From assembly GCF_904424705.1 (NCBI RefSeq), contig NZ_CAJGBF010000007.1, forward strand, positions 1 through 64,000: DNA of 64,000 bases, read 5' to 3'. Shown here piece after piece: positions 24,585-33,304 of this stretch. The notes under the pieces were generated by a model, which was not told where the DNA came from, did no database searches, and saw only the letters and a program-made list of their open reading frames with translations. The position numbers were made by a program, and so were the translations under genes. The DNA comes from Rossellomorea arthrocnemi. GTDB taxonomy: Bacteria; Bacillota; Bacilli; Bacillales; Bacillaceae_B. Positions within the stretch are counted from its first letter, which is position 1; each line of letters opens with the position of its first letter.

Positions 24585-26141
24585 ATGAGTTTATTAACAG
24601 TCAAAAATTTAACTCACGGTTTCGGTGACCGTGCGATTTTTAATGACGTTTCTTTCCGTTTGTTGAAGGGTGAGCATATCGGCTTGGTCGGTGCCAACGG
24701 AGAAGGAAAGTCTACATTTATGAATATCATTACAGGAAAGCTTGAGCCTGATGAAGGAAAAGTGGAATGGGCGAAGCGAATCCGTATCGGTTACCTGGAT
24801 CAACATGCTCAGTTGAAGCAAGGTATGACGATCCGGGACGTGTTGAAGACAGCCTTCCAATACTTGTTTGATATGGAAACAGAAATGAATGAGCTGTTTG
24901 CCAAGATGGGGGAGGCAACTCCTGAAGAGCTTGAAGAGTTGCTTGAGGAAACAGGGACCCTTCAGGATGCCCTGACGAATAATGATTTCTATATCATAGA
25001 TGCCAAGGTGGAAGAAATCGGCCGGGGGCTTGGGCTGGATGATATCGGGTTGGATAAAGATGTTCACGATTTGAGTGGGGGACAACGGACGAAAGTCTTA
25101 TTGGCTAAGCTATTACTTGAAAAGCCGGATATTCTATTATTAGATGAGCCGACCAACTATCTAGACGAACAACATATTAACTGGCTGAGACGCTACCTGC
25201 AGGAATATGAAAATGCGTTTATCCTGATCTCTCATGATATTCCATTCTTAAACAGTGTCATCAATCTTATCTATCATATGGAAAATCAGGAATTGAATCG
25301 CTATGCAGGGGACTATCATGAATTCAAACGGGTTCATGAAATGAAGAAGCAGCAGCTTGAGTCGGCTTTCAAAAGACAGCAGCAGGAAATTTCAGAGTTG
25401 AAGGATTTCGTAGCCCGTAATAAGGCCCGGGTATCGACCCGGAACATGGCCATGTCCCGTCAGAAGAAGCTTGATAAGATGGATGTGATCGAACTGGCTG
25501 CGGAAAAGCCGAAGCCGGAGTTTCACTTTAAACAGGCGAGAACAGCCGGCAGGGTCATCTTTGAAACGAAGGAACTTGTGATCGGATACGACGAACCGTT
25601 ATCCAAGCCTCTCAACCTCAAGATGGAGCGTGGTCAGAAAATTGCCCTGTCAGGAGCCAATGGAATCGGTAAAACGACTCTATTACGAAGTATTCTTGGC
25701 GAGATCAAACCGATAGCAGGTTCTGTGGAGCTGGGAGACTATCTCCATATCGGTTATTTTGAACAGGAAATCAAAACGAAGAATAATCACACCTGTATTG
25801 AAGAGGTATGGAACGAGTTCCCATCCTTTAACCAGGCGGAAGTCCGCGCAGCCCTGGCAAAATGCGGCCTGACGACGAAGCATATTGAAAGCAAGGTAGA
25901 AGTGTTGAGTGGTGGGGAAAAGGCGAAGGTACGACTTTGTAAATTGATGAACAAAGAATCGAATGTCCTTGTATTTGACGAACCGACCAACCACTTGGAC
26001 GTCGAGGCGAAAGAAGAATTAAAACGCGCCCTTAAAGAATACAAAGGGACCGTTCTCCTGATTAGTCACGAACCGGAATTCTATCAGGATGTAGCGACCG
26101 AAGTATGGAACTGCGAAGACTGGACGACAAAATTATTCTAA
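24585..26141 (+). CDS. yfmM: ABC-F family ATPase, YfmM-like
   Basis: 518 residues, two ABC ATPase domains and no membrane segment. First domain: Walker A GANGEGKST (about 36-44), signature LSGGQ (about 166), Walker B LLLDEPTNYLD. An interdomain linker of about 80 charged residues (240-315) follows. Second domain: GANGIGKTT, LSGGEKAK, VFDEPTNHLD. ABC-F proteins bind the ribosomal E site to aid translation or protect against antibiotics. Length equals B. subtilis YfmM (518 aa). Monocistronic. Confidence 0.88.
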   Translation: MSLLTVKNLTHGFGDRAIFNDVSFRLLKGEHIGLVGANGEGKSTFMNIITGKLEPDEGKVEWAKRIRIGYLDQHAQLKQGMTIRDVLKTAFQYLFDMETEMNELFAKMGEATPEELEELLEETGTLQDALTNNDFYIIDAKVEEIGRGLGLDDIGLDKDVHDLSGGQRTKVLLAKLLLEKPDILLLDEPTNYLDEQHINWLRRYLQEYENAFILISHDIPFLNSVINLIYHMENQELNRYAGDYHEFKRVHEMKKQQLESAFKRQQQEISELKDFVARNKARVSTRNMAMSRQKKLDKMDVIELAAEKPKPEFHFKQARTAGRVIFETKELVIGYDEPLSKPLNLKMERGQKIALSGANGIGKTTLLRSILGEIKPIAGSVELGDYLHIGYFEQEIKTKNNHTCIEEVWNEFPSFNQAEVRAALAKCGLTTKHIESKVEVLSGGEKAKVRLCKLMNKESNVLVFDEPTNHLDVEAKEELKRALKEYKGTVLLISHEPEFYQDVATEVWNCEDWTTKLF

Positions 26142-26143
26142 TT

Positions 26144-26184
26144 CAAAAAGCCGACCCTTGTACACGACAGGGATCGGCTTTTTG
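26144..26184. terminator. Bidirectional terminator
   Basis: AAAAAGCCGACCCTTGT pairs, with small mismatches, with ACAGGGATCGGCTTTTT. Confidence 0.8.
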
Positions 26185-26193
26185 TGTGCGTGT

Positions 26194-26886
26194 CTACTCT
26201 ATCAAAACAGCCTCCAGGGACGAATACCCTTTATCCTCCATCCGCAAATCATCAAAGCTGTGCTTCATATGAAGGTCGATCAGTTCCAGCAGGGTTTGCC
26301 GGTCTTTATTTTCAATAGCCTTCACCATTTCTTCATGTTCACGGAAACGGACGTTTTCACCCGGCTCTACATGATAGAATACATCGAATAAAAACAGATA
26401 CACATTGGATTGAGTCAGCATTTCATCCATATACTTCATTAGGAATTTATTCCCGCTCACCTCCGCAAGGAACAAATGAAACTGCTTGTTGAGCTCGACG
26501 TATTTCAACAGGTCCTTTTGTTTATAGGTTTCCTGCTCCTCTTTAAGGAACGTATATAGCCTTGATAGATCCGATTTCTTCACCTTTGGGAGTCCATATT
26601 TCACCGTCAGGAATTCCAATTCTTTTCTCAATTCAAAGAAGGAAATGATTTCTTCTTTTGTAGGATGAACGACAAACGCACCCCGATTCGGGATGATCTG
26701 AACGAGTCCTTCTGATTCCAGTCGTTTCAATGCATGACGGATAGGGGTCCTGCTGACGGCCATCTTCAAAGAAATGATTTGCTCCACGAGCTGTGTCCCA
26801 GGGGCAATCTTACGGGCAAGCAAGGCGTCCTTCAAGCGGGCGTATACTCTTAACTCTGCAGTTTGTCTCTTTTTCACTCTCATCAT
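26194..26886 (-). CDS. GntR-family transcriptional regulator, FCD type
   Basis: 230 residues. N-terminal winged helix (about 10-75; VSRTPIRHALKRLESEGLVQIIPNRGAFV is the GntR signature region) and a C-terminal helical FCD ligand domain with candidate metal/acid-binding residues (Asp/His in NKQFHLFLAE, FREHEEM, DLHMKHS). FCD regulators usually sense organic acids. The ribosome binding site is poor, so the start may be a few codons off. An inverted repeat TTTCCTA-N12-TAGGAAA (26902-26927) just upstream is a candidate autoregulatory site. Confidence 0.82.
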   Translation of the reverse strand: MMRVKKRQTAELRVYARLKDALLARKIAPGTQLVEQIISLKMAVSRTPIRHALKRLESEGLVQIIPNRGAFVVHPTKEEIISFFELRKELEFLTVKYGLPKVKKSDLSRLYTFLKEEQETYKQKDLLKYVELNKQFHLFLAEVSGNKFLMKYMDEMLTQSNVYLFLFDVFYHVEPGENVRFREHEEMVKAIENKDRQTLLELIDLHMKHSFDDLRMEDKGYSSLEAVLIE

Positions 26887-26901
26887 CCATTCAATCTACT
26901 A

Positions 26902-26927
26902 TTTCCTAAATTCTATCATATAGGAAA
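26902..26927. promoter_or_regulatory. Inverted repeat upstream of the GntR gene
   Basis: TTTCCTA (26902-26908) and TAGGAAA (26921-26927) flank 12 nt, directly before the GntR start. A second longer inverted repeat, AAGAGTCTGAACC with GGATCAGACTCTT (26928-26940 and 26975-26987), lies beyond. Confidence 0.4.
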
Positions 26928-27221
26928 AAGAGTCTGAACCATAATCCTGTTTTTCATGAGAGGAGAAACCAAGTGGATCAGACTCTTAAGCGAAAATTCA
27001 TCTTGAATATCATTTATGGTGTGTAAGGGTATAACTTGTGTATAACTTGTTTCATTATGGAGTAAGCACTTTTATTAGTATGAAAACAATCAACCCGATT
27101 AAAAAGAGTATAAACGACCATGTAAATGAAAAAGATTCTTATGAAAGCATTTACTTATAAAAGTTAATATAATGGATGTTTTCTGACATTTTTCGGAGTG
27201 AAATATTGAGAGAAAAAATGG

Positions 27222-27270
27222 TTGACTTTTTTACCTAAGGTGATTAATATTTAAACAGGTTAAATATTAA
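27222..27270 (+). promoter_or_regulatory. Promoter with MarR-type operator
   Basis: TTGACT (27222-27227), 17 nt, TAATAT (27245-27250). The -10 lies inside a perfect inverted repeat, TTAATATTTAA-N5-TTAAATATTAA (27244-27270), the expected form of a MarR operator. Binding would occlude the promoter of the MarR-MFS operon. Confidence 0.8.
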
Positions 27271-27297
27271 ATGAATGAAAAGAAATGGAGGGTGAAA

Positions 27298-27753
27298 GTG
27301 GAGCCGGAGCGTATCCAACATTCCTATATAGATCGTTTATTTTCAGCATTTCAAATTTCGAATCGTCACATACAACAAGAAATGACTGTGGCATTGAAAG
27401 AAATGAACTTAACTGCACCCCAGTTCTTCATTCTATATATTCTGTCGACATCAAAAGGAACAAAGTCGACGGAACTGGCAGAGAAGTTAGAAGTAAAGCC
27501 CAGTGCGATCACCGTCATGATTGATCGGTTGTTAAAGAATGATTTTGTCTCAAGGCAAAGAGATGAGAAGGATCGCCGAATCGTGAAGCTGGAACTTACT
27601 TCTCTTGGGCAAGATGTTTTTGAGAAGGCGAAAGCGAAGAGAAGAGAAATATTCTCACGCTATCTGGCTTATCTTGATGAAGAAGATGTCAATCAACTCG
27701 TGATGATTTATGAGAAATTGGCTGCAGCAGTTGAGAACAATACAGAAGAATAA
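27298..27753 (+). CDS. MarR-family transcriptional regulator
   Basis: 151 residues from GTG 27298, placed 5-6 nt after TGGAGGG; an in-frame ATG at 27271 lies at the edge of the operator and has no good ribosome binding site. Winged helix with recognition helix VKPSAITVMIDRLLKNDFVSRQRDEKDRRIVKLELT (given here only by its type), including the wing motif DRR. It probably represses its own operon with the MFS exporter, which starts 13 nt after its stop. Confidence 0.85.
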   Translation: MEPERIQHSYIDRLFSAFQISNRHIQQEMTVALKEMNLTAPQFFILYILSTSKGTKSTELAEKLEVKPSAITVMIDRLLKNDFVSRQRDEKDRRIVKLELTSLGQDVFEKAKAKRREIFSRYLAYLDEEDVNQLVMIYEKLAAAVENNTEE

Positions 27754-27766
27754 GGAGAGAACACAT

Positions 27767-29365
27767 ATGTCAGTACAATCAGGGATTAATAAACGTTTAG
27801 TTCTGGCCGGATTGATCATCGGGATGTTTTTTAGTGCCCTTGAGCAAACGGTAGTAGGGACAGCGATGCCAACGATCATCGCGGAACTGAACGGTTTTTC
27901 CATCTTTGCGTGGGTAACCACGGCTTATTTAATCACTTCCACAACGGTTACACCGATCGTTGGGAAACTTTCGGATTTATATGGCAGACGATTATTGTAT
28001 TTGATCGGGGTCATTATCTTCATTATCGGTTCAGGTTTATGTGCCACGGCCTCTTCCATGGAGCAACTCGTACTGTATCGCGGACTTCAGGGAATTGGCG
28101 GAGGTATGATCATGCCATTATCCCAAACCATCATTGGGGATATCTTCACTGCTGAGCAGCGTGCGAAGTGGCAGGGGGTATTCGGAGCGTTATTCGGTTT
28201 GAGCTCTGTCATCGGTCCGTTCATTGGCGGTTTCATCGTCGATACGATCAGCTGGCACTGGATTTTCTTAATTAACGTACCATTTGGTATATTATCCGCC
28301 CTTCTATTATTCATCGGGTTGAAATATGAAAATGTCGGACGCCAGACGGATAAAGTAAGCATTGATTACCTTGGTATCATTACTTTAATTCCGGCATTAG
28401 TCCTCTTATTGCTAGGACTGAATTTCGGTGGAGACAAATTCGAGTGGACCTCTGGAACGAGCTTCATGCTCTTTGGCGGGTCTATTGTATTGCTTCTCAT
28501 CTTTGGTTTCATTGAAAACAAAGCGAAGGAGCCGATCCTTGATTTAAGCTTATTTAAGAATAGAGTATTTGCCACAACGAATGCATTGGGATTCCTTCTC
28601 GGGTTAGGAATGTTCGGAGCGATCATGTTCGTTCCGATGTTCATGCAGGGAATACTGGGTGTGACTCCGACTCAAGCGGGATCCACCATGACACCGATGA
28701 TGATTGCTTTGATCACGGCAAGTATCATCGGCGGTAGATTATTATTACGATTAAAATACCGCACAGTATTAACGGCCGGCATGCTGATCACCGTATTTGG
28801 ATTCTTTTTGATGAGTACGATGGGGCCCGCATCAAAGGAATATACAGCATATATGTATATGATTGTTATGGGATTCGGAATGGGGCTTGTAATGCCGACA
28901 CTCATGATTGCAGTTCAGAATGAATTCCCTAAATCCCGACTCGGGGCAGTAACTTCATCCGCAACCTTCTTCCGGTCAATCGGAGGAACAATCGGGATCA
29001 CCGTACTAAATGCAGTGATGAATCAATCACTTCAAGAAAATATGAAAGACGTGGCAGCACAACAACAAAATCCTGCTGCTGGTCAGATTCTTTCAGGTCT
29101 AAGTGAGAAAACGGATGCTTTGTTCGGATTACTTGTAACGCCAGGGTTACTGGAAGTACCGAAAGAAATCGGAAGTATCGTGATTGCTTCGATTGAAACC
29201 GCATGGTCCGATGCATTTACAACCGTCTTCCTAACCGGTTTGATCTTTATTGCCATCGGTGTTGGAGTGGCCCTGTCAGTTGGAAACGGGAAAATTAAAC
29301 GTGATAAAGAGTTACAGGAAGAAGCGGAAAAGGAAGAGACAATCCTTAAACCGGCTACTGAATAA
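27767..29365 (+). CDS. MFS multidrug exporter, DHA2 (14-helix) family
   Basis: 532 residues with about 14 membrane helices. Contains the MFS motif A GKLSDLYGRRLL between helices 2 and 3, and motif C-like GLSSVIGPFIGGFIVD, typical of drug/H+ antiporters such as EmrB, LmrB and QacA. Start ATG 27767 has AAGGAGAG upstream; an earlier in-frame ATG lies within the MarR gene. Expected to expel toxic compounds using the proton gradient, induced through the upstream MarR protein. Confidence 0.88.
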   Translation: MSVQSGINKRLVLAGLIIGMFFSALEQTVVGTAMPTIIAELNGFSIFAWVTTAYLITSTTVTPIVGKLSDLYGRRLLYLIGVIIFIIGSGLCATASSMEQLVLYRGLQGIGGGMIMPLSQTIIGDIFTAEQRAKWQGVFGALFGLSSVIGPFIGGFIVDTISWHWIFLINVPFGILSALLLFIGLKYENVGRQTDKVSIDYLGIITLIPALVLLLLGLNFGGDKFEWTSGTSFMLFGGSIVLLLIFGFIENKAKEPILDLSLFKNRVFATTNALGFLLGLGMFGAIMFVPMFMQGILGVTPTQAGSTMTPMMIALITASIIGGRLLLRLKYRTVLTAGMLITVFGFFLMSTMGPASKEYTAYMYMIVMGFGMGLVMPTLMIAVQNEFPKSRLGAVTSSATFFRSIGGTIGITVLNAVMNQSLQENMKDVAAQQQNPAAGQILSGLSEKTDALFGLLVTPGLLEVPKEIGSIVIASIETAWSDAFTTVFLTGLIFIAIGVGVALSVGNGKIKRDKELQEEAEKEETILKPATE

Positions 29366-29370
29366 TAGTG

Positions 29371-29408
29371 AAAAACCCTGCTTTGAATGATGTCAAAGCA
29401 GGGTTTTT
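29371..29408 (+). terminator. Terminator of the MarR-MFS operon
   Basis: AAAAACCCTGCTTTG pairs perfectly with CAAAGCAGGGTTTTT over an 8-nt loop. Confidence 0.88.
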
Positions 29409-29455
29409 ATTTGTTCTACGATTGTGGTTACTACTTTAGTTGAATCAATTTGGAT

Positions 29456-29545
29456 AACGGCGAAGTGTTCATTTTAACGGCGAAATTATAAATATAACGG
29501 CGAAATCACCACATTTAACGGCGAAATTTCAAATATTTCGGCGAA
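29456..29545 (+). repeat. Five direct repeats of AACGGCGAA at a 20-21 bp period
   Basis: Copies begin at 29456, 29476, 29496, 29517 and 29537 (the last reads TTCGGCGAA). The period is 20, 20, 21 and 20 bp, close to two helical turns, and the spacers are A/T-rich and unrelated. No ORF covers them. They lie between the MFS terminator and the paa promoter region. Confidence 0.8.
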
Positions 29546-29600
29546 ACAATTCTTCACGATGAGAAATCGAACTACCTCTACCACGTTTTCACTTTAATTA

Positions 29601-29646
29601 AATTTTCTGAAAATATATTGACAATTTTCAGCAGACACGTTATCTT
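29601..29646 (+). promoter_or_regulatory. CodY-like box and upstream promoter of the paa operon
   Basis: AATTTTCTGAAAATA (29601-29615) matches the CodY consensus at 14 of 15 positions. It abuts TTGACA (29618-29623), then 17 nt and TATCTT (29641-29646). A second, weaker box (AATTTTCAG...) starts inside the spacer. CodY bound here would block the promoter when branched-chain amino acids and GTP are high. Confidence 0.65.
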
Positions 29647-29671
29647 TTGAGTAGTTAAATATAACACATAT

Positions 29672-29700
29672 TTGTTTAAACGAATTATTAACGTTATATA
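29672..29700 (+). promoter_or_regulatory. Downstream paa promoter with candidate PaaX operator
   Basis: TTGTTT (29672-29677), 17 nt, TATATA (29695-29700). The spacer and -10 hold AACGAATTATTAACGT (29679-29694), one of five copies of an AACG-N7-AACG motif in the island. Confidence 0.6.
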
Positions 29701-29735
29701 AATATATTTTTATATACGATAGGGAGGCCGATACA

Positions 29736-31061
29736 TTGATTTTGCATGAGATTGAAACTGCCGGTCGATCGCAAATGGAACGCCTTCAACTAGAGAGACT
29801 TCAACATGTTGCTTCAGTCGTTTATACAAGAGTTCCTTTTTACCGGGAACAGTTTGAGAGAAGGGGCATTAGGCCTGAGGATATAAAGTCTTTGTCGGAC
29901 TTAAAAATGTTACCGCTTACAATAAAGAAAGATCTCCGTGATCATTACCCATTCGGCCTGTTTGCGGTAAAGCGTGAGGAAATGGTAAGAGTTCATGCAT
30001 CGAGCGGTACGAGCGGAAAGCCCACAGTCGTTGGTTATACTCAAAATGATATTGACATGTGGGGTGGAATTGTCGCACGGGCCATCGCTATGGCAGGCGG
30101 GAAACCAGGGGATGTCCTGCATAACGCTTATGGATATGGATTATTCACAGGTGGTCTGGGTCTCCATTATGGAAGTGAAAAGCTCGGGATGATCACGGTA
30201 CCGGTATCGGGTGGAAACATGTCGAGACAAATAACATTATTGGAAGATTTTCAGCCAACGGTCATTTGTGGCACGCCGTCATATGTTCTCAATTTAGCCG
30301 AATCAATGGAATCACAAGGAAAAGATCCCGCTTCCCTTTCCTTGCAATATGGAATCTTCGGGGCCGAGCCATGGTCAGATTCGATGAGGAAGACGCTGGA
30401 GCGGAAGATGGATATTAAAGCATGCGACATTTACGGGTTAAGTGAAGTCATTGGACCGGGGGTGGCCATGGAATGCCATGAGGCACGGGACGGTCTTCAT
30501 ATTGCAGAGGATCACTTCCTTGTTGAAGTCATTAACCCTGATACGTTAGAGACTCTGCCGGAAGGGGAAGTCGGTGAGCTTGTGTTTACGAGCTTAACGA
30601 AGGAAGCCTTTCCGATCATCCGCTACAGAACCGGTGATATCGCTTCGATTCAACATGGCACATGTTCATGTGGTCGAACAACGGTGAAGATGTCCCGGGT
30701 GAAAGGAAGAGTCGATGACATGCTCATCATCAGGGGTGTGAACGTGTTTCCATCCGAAATGGAGCACTTTCTGCTTCAAATAAATGAGCTTGCACCACAT
30801 TATCAAGTTCACTTAAAGAAAAAAGGGGCACTCGATTTGGTGGAGCTTCAGGTGGAGGTCACGGATGAATGCTTTAATGGAGTGTCGAACGACTTGCATC
30901 ATGACCGTTTGAATCAATTGGAAATGAAAGTGAAGAGTCTGATGAAAGATCGTTGTTACGTTTCCATGGATGTGAAAATCAGAGGTCCAAGGGAAATTCC
31001 CCGCTCAGAAGGAAAAGCCATCCGGATTGTCGATTTTAGAGGAGAAGCCATGCTTCAATAA
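29736..31061 (+). CDS. paaK: Phenylacetate-CoA ligase
   Basis: 441 residues, adenylate-forming enzyme. ATP-binding loop SSGTSGKPTVVGYT (about 88-101), acceptor motif YGLSE (about 235-239), RTGDIA (about 300) and the C-terminal hinge GRVDDMLIIRGVNVFPSE are those of PaaK. It activates phenylacetate with CoA and ATP in the cytoplasm, the first step of the Paa route. TTG start with GGGAGG upstream. First gene of the paa transcript. It would also recapture phenylacetate if phenylacetyl-CoA is hydrolysed. Confidence 0.93.
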   Translation: MILHEIETAGRSQMERLQLERLQHVASVVYTRVPFYREQFERRGIRPEDIKSLSDLKMLPLTIKKDLRDHYPFGLFAVKREEMVRVHASSGTSGKPTVVGYTQNDIDMWGGIVARAIAMAGGKPGDVLHNAYGYGLFTGGLGLHYGSEKLGMITVPVSGGNMSRQITLLEDFQPTVICGTPSYVLNLAESMESQGKDPASLSLQYGIFGAEPWSDSMRKTLERKMDIKACDIYGLSEVIGPGVAMECHEARDGLHIAEDHFLVEVINPDTLETLPEGEVGELVFTSLTKEAFPIIRYRTGDIASIQHGTCSCGRTTVKMSRVKGRVDDMLIIRGVNVFPSEMEHFLLQINELAPHYQVHLKKKGALDLVELQVEVTDECFNGVSNDLHHDRLNQLEMKVKSLMKDRCYVSMDVKIRGPREIPRSEGKAIRIVDFRGEAMLQ

Positions 31062-31080
31062 ATTTTTTTGAGGAAAATAG

Positions 31081-31121
31081 TTATCACACAATTTATCTAT
31101 ACCGTGAAAACGGTGTGATAA
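31081..31121 (+). other. Intercistronic stem-loop between paaK and paaA
   Basis: TTATCACA (31081-31088) pairs with TGTGATAA (31114-31121), enclosing CCGT-GAAA-ACGG. It ends directly before the AAGGAGGGG ribosome binding site of paaA and has no T-run, so mRNA stabilisation or processing is more likely than termination. Confidence 0.55.
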
Positions 31122-31134
31122 AGGAGGGGCTGCA

Positions 31135-32103
31135 ATGAGTGACGTATTGACAAATCAACCATTGAAGGAAGATGAGCGTATGGCTCATTTCATGAAAAAA
31201 ATCGAGAAGGACGAAAAAATCGAAGCCGATGATTGGATGCCCGATGAATACCGGAATGCACTGATCAAGCTGATATCCATGCATGGCATCAGTGAAATCA
31301 TGGGGGCACTTCCTGAGAAAGAGTGGGTTCCGAAAGCACCGACCCTAAGGCGAAAACTGGGGATCATGGCAAAGGTACAGGACGAGATGGGACACGGACA
31401 GCTTCTGCTTCGTGTTGCGGAAGATCTGATGAAGCCTTATGGGAAAACAAGGGAGCATATCATGAGAGATTTGTTTTCGGGAGATTTAAAGTTTCATAAC
31501 GTCTTTCATATGGAAGCGCCGACCTGGGGAGATGCGGGGTTGATCGGTTGGCTAGTGGACGGGGCAGCGATTATCACACAAACAAATATGCTTCAAGCTT
31601 CCTATGGTCCGTATGCCAGGGCATTAAAGAGGATTTGTGCGGAAGAGGTATTCCATGCCCAGCATGGTGAGGCGATCATCATGGCTCTTACAGAAGGAAC
31701 CCCCGAACAGAAAGCATTGGTCCAGGATGCAGTGGACCGTTGGTGGGAATCTCTTCTGATGTTCTTTGGACCGGGTGATGCGAAGACAACCGGTTCTTCT
31801 AAGCAGGATATCACTATCAAGTACAATATCCGCACGAAGACAAATGAACAACTGCGTCAGGATTTCTTCACGAAATATGTGCCAAGAATGCTGTCATTGG
31901 GGCTCACGCTTCCGGATGAAACGATGTACTTCGATGAAGATAAAGAGTGGTGGATCTATAAGCAGCCTGACTGGAGCCGCTTTAAGGAAATCATCCGCAA
32001 TAATGGGCCGAAATCGAAGGACCGCCTCCGTTTGAGGGAATTATCCTACGATAACAATGCATGGGTCCGTGAAGCGTTGAGCCCTGGTGACCAAGTAAGC
32101 TAG
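31135..32103 (+). CDS. paaA: Phenylacetyl-CoA epoxidase catalytic subunit A
   Basis: 322 residues, ferritin-like di-iron oxygenase subunit. Iron ligands are expected from helices containing KVQDEMGHGQ (about 79-88, Glu and His) and EEVFHAQHGE (about 168-177). With PaaB, PaaC and PaaD it forms the multicomponent monooxygenase that converts phenylacetyl-CoA to its ring 1,2-epoxide using O2 and electrons from a reductase. Strong ribosome binding site. Followed at 16 bp by paaB. Confidence 0.95.
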   Translation: MSDVLTNQPLKEDERMAHFMKKIEKDEKIEADDWMPDEYRNALIKLISMHGISEIMGALPEKEWVPKAPTLRRKLGIMAKVQDEMGHGQLLLRVAEDLMKPYGKTREHIMRDLFSGDLKFHNVFHMEAPTWGDAGLIGWLVDGAAIITQTNMLQASYGPYARALKRICAEEVFHAQHGEAIIMALTEGTPEQKALVQDAVDRWWESLLMFFGPGDAKTTGSSKQDITIKYNIRTKTNEQLRQDFFTKYVPRMLSLGLTLPDETMYFDEDKEWWIYKQPDWSRFKEIIRNNGPKSKDRLRLRELSYDNNAWVREALSPGDQVS

Positions 32104-32119
32104 AAGGGAATGAGAATGC

Positions 32120-32476
32120 ATGTCAGACAAGGGGCAGAACTTTTATCAGGAATTTGAAGTGTTCAGTAAAAGGTCGGACGGGGCGCAGATGCAGCATCAA
32201 TTCAGTCTGCTGGCTCCGAATCATGAGCTAGCCATGGTCATGGCTCAAGAGAACTTCATGAGAAGAGAGCCTGTTTCGGATATATGGGTAGTGAAGCGTT
32301 CGGATGTAAGAATGATGACACCCGAAGAAAGAGAGAGTGTCTCACGCCTTGATAATAAAGACTACCGAAACGCCAAAGGTTACGGCTATTTGAAAAAGAA
32401 GTGGAGACAGTACCAACAGGAAATGCTTGATGAGAAAGAAATCATGTCATGGGGAGAGCTGGTGAAGAAGAAATGA
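32120..32476 (+). CDS. paaB: Phenylacetyl-CoA epoxidase subunit B
   Basis: 118 residues. The start FYQEFEVFSKRSDGAQMQHQ and the WVVKRSDVRMMTPEE stretch are typical of PaaB, a small structural subunit that bridges PaaA-PaaC dimers. Its stop overlaps the paaC start (ATGA at 32473-32476), which indicates coupled translation. Confidence 0.93.
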   Translation: MSDKGQNFYQEFEVFSKRSDGAQMQHQFSLLAPNHELAMVMAQENFMRREPVSDIWVVKRSDVRMMTPEERESVSRLDNKDYRNAKGYGYLKKKWRQYQQEMLDEKEIMSWGELVKKK

Positions 32477-33291
32477 AAGTGAAACGTCCTGATGATATTC
32501 CGAACGAGGATTATAAGGAAGCCCTTTTGAGCCTCCTTTATCAACTGGCCGATGATGATTTTATCCTTGCTTACCGAGGTTCTGAATGGCTGGGGCTCGC
32601 TCCCCATATAGAAGAAGATGTTGCGTTTTCTTCCATCAACCAGGATACGATGGGGCATGCCACCATGTTTTATCAGCTCCTTGAAGAGTTGGGAGAAGGG
32701 GATCAAGACCATCTCGCTCATGGGCGGAAAGCGACTGAACGAAGAAATGCCATCATACTTGAAGAAGTGAATGGACCTGGAAACTATATGGAGGAACCCC
32801 GCTATGATTGGGCCTTTGCTGTGGTGAGACATTATTTTTACAGCGTGGCGAAAAAGGTGAGGATTGACGCATTAAAGAATTCCTCCTATGAACCACTCGC
32901 CGATATGGCCATTAAGATAAACACAGAATTATACTATCACCTGCTTCACTGGAAAACCTGGTTCATTCAGTTAATGAATGCCGGAGGGGAAGCAAGGGAA
33001 CGCATGAATAAGGCAATGGAACGAGTGCTGGATGAATTTCAGGGAGTCCTGACCCTGGGACCAATGGGGAAAGAAATGTCTCTTATGGCGCTGATCGAAG
33101 GTGAAGAAAGCTTAAAGAAACGATGGGAGATGGCCATTCAACCGGTATTCCAATCGTCTCAACTATCCTTTCCACCGATTGTAAGCATGAAGAAGGGGAA
33201 TGGACGCTTAGGTGAACACACTCCTGAACTGGATACAGCACTTTCCACATTAAGCGAAGTTTATAACACAAATCCCGCAGCAAGCTGGTAA
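32473..33291 (+). CDS. paaC: Phenylacetyl-CoA epoxidase structural subunit C
   Basis: 272 residues, ferritin-like but structural partner of PaaA. Recognisable segments are LLYQLADDDFILAYRGSEWLG (given by its first part LLYQLADDDFI), NQDTMGHATMFYQLL and EELYYHLLHWKTW-like helices. The ATGA overlap with paaB fixes the start at 32473; an upstream in-frame ATG at 32449 would lengthen the product without a ribosome binding site. Needed for substrate access and stability of PaaA. Confidence 0.92.
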   Translation: MKVKRPDDIPNEDYKEALLSLLYQLADDDFILAYRGSEWLGLAPHIEEDVAFSSINQDTMGHATMFYQLLEELGEGDQDHLAHGRKATERRNAIILEEVNGPGNYMEEPRYDWAFAVVRHYFYSVAKKVRIDALKNSSYEPLADMAIKINTELYYHLLHWKTWFIQLMNAGGEARERMNKAMERVLDEFQGVLTLGPMGKEMSLMALIEGEESLKKRWEMAIQPVFQSSQLSFPPIVSMKKGNGRLGEHTPELDTALSTLSEVYNTNPAASW

Positions 33292-33304
33292 AGGATGAAG
33301 GAAA

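Noticed and set aside
24609-25085. Minus-strand ORF inside the ABC-F gene
   Set aside because: Antisense shadow of conserved ATPase motifs.
27141-27155. cre site ATGAAAGCATTTACT before the MarR gene
   Set aside because: It lacks the central CG dinucleotide, which is nearly invariant in working cre sites.
29456-29545. Plasmid or phage replication iterons
   Set aside because: No replication gene nearby and the copies are short; kept only as an unexplained periodic repeat.
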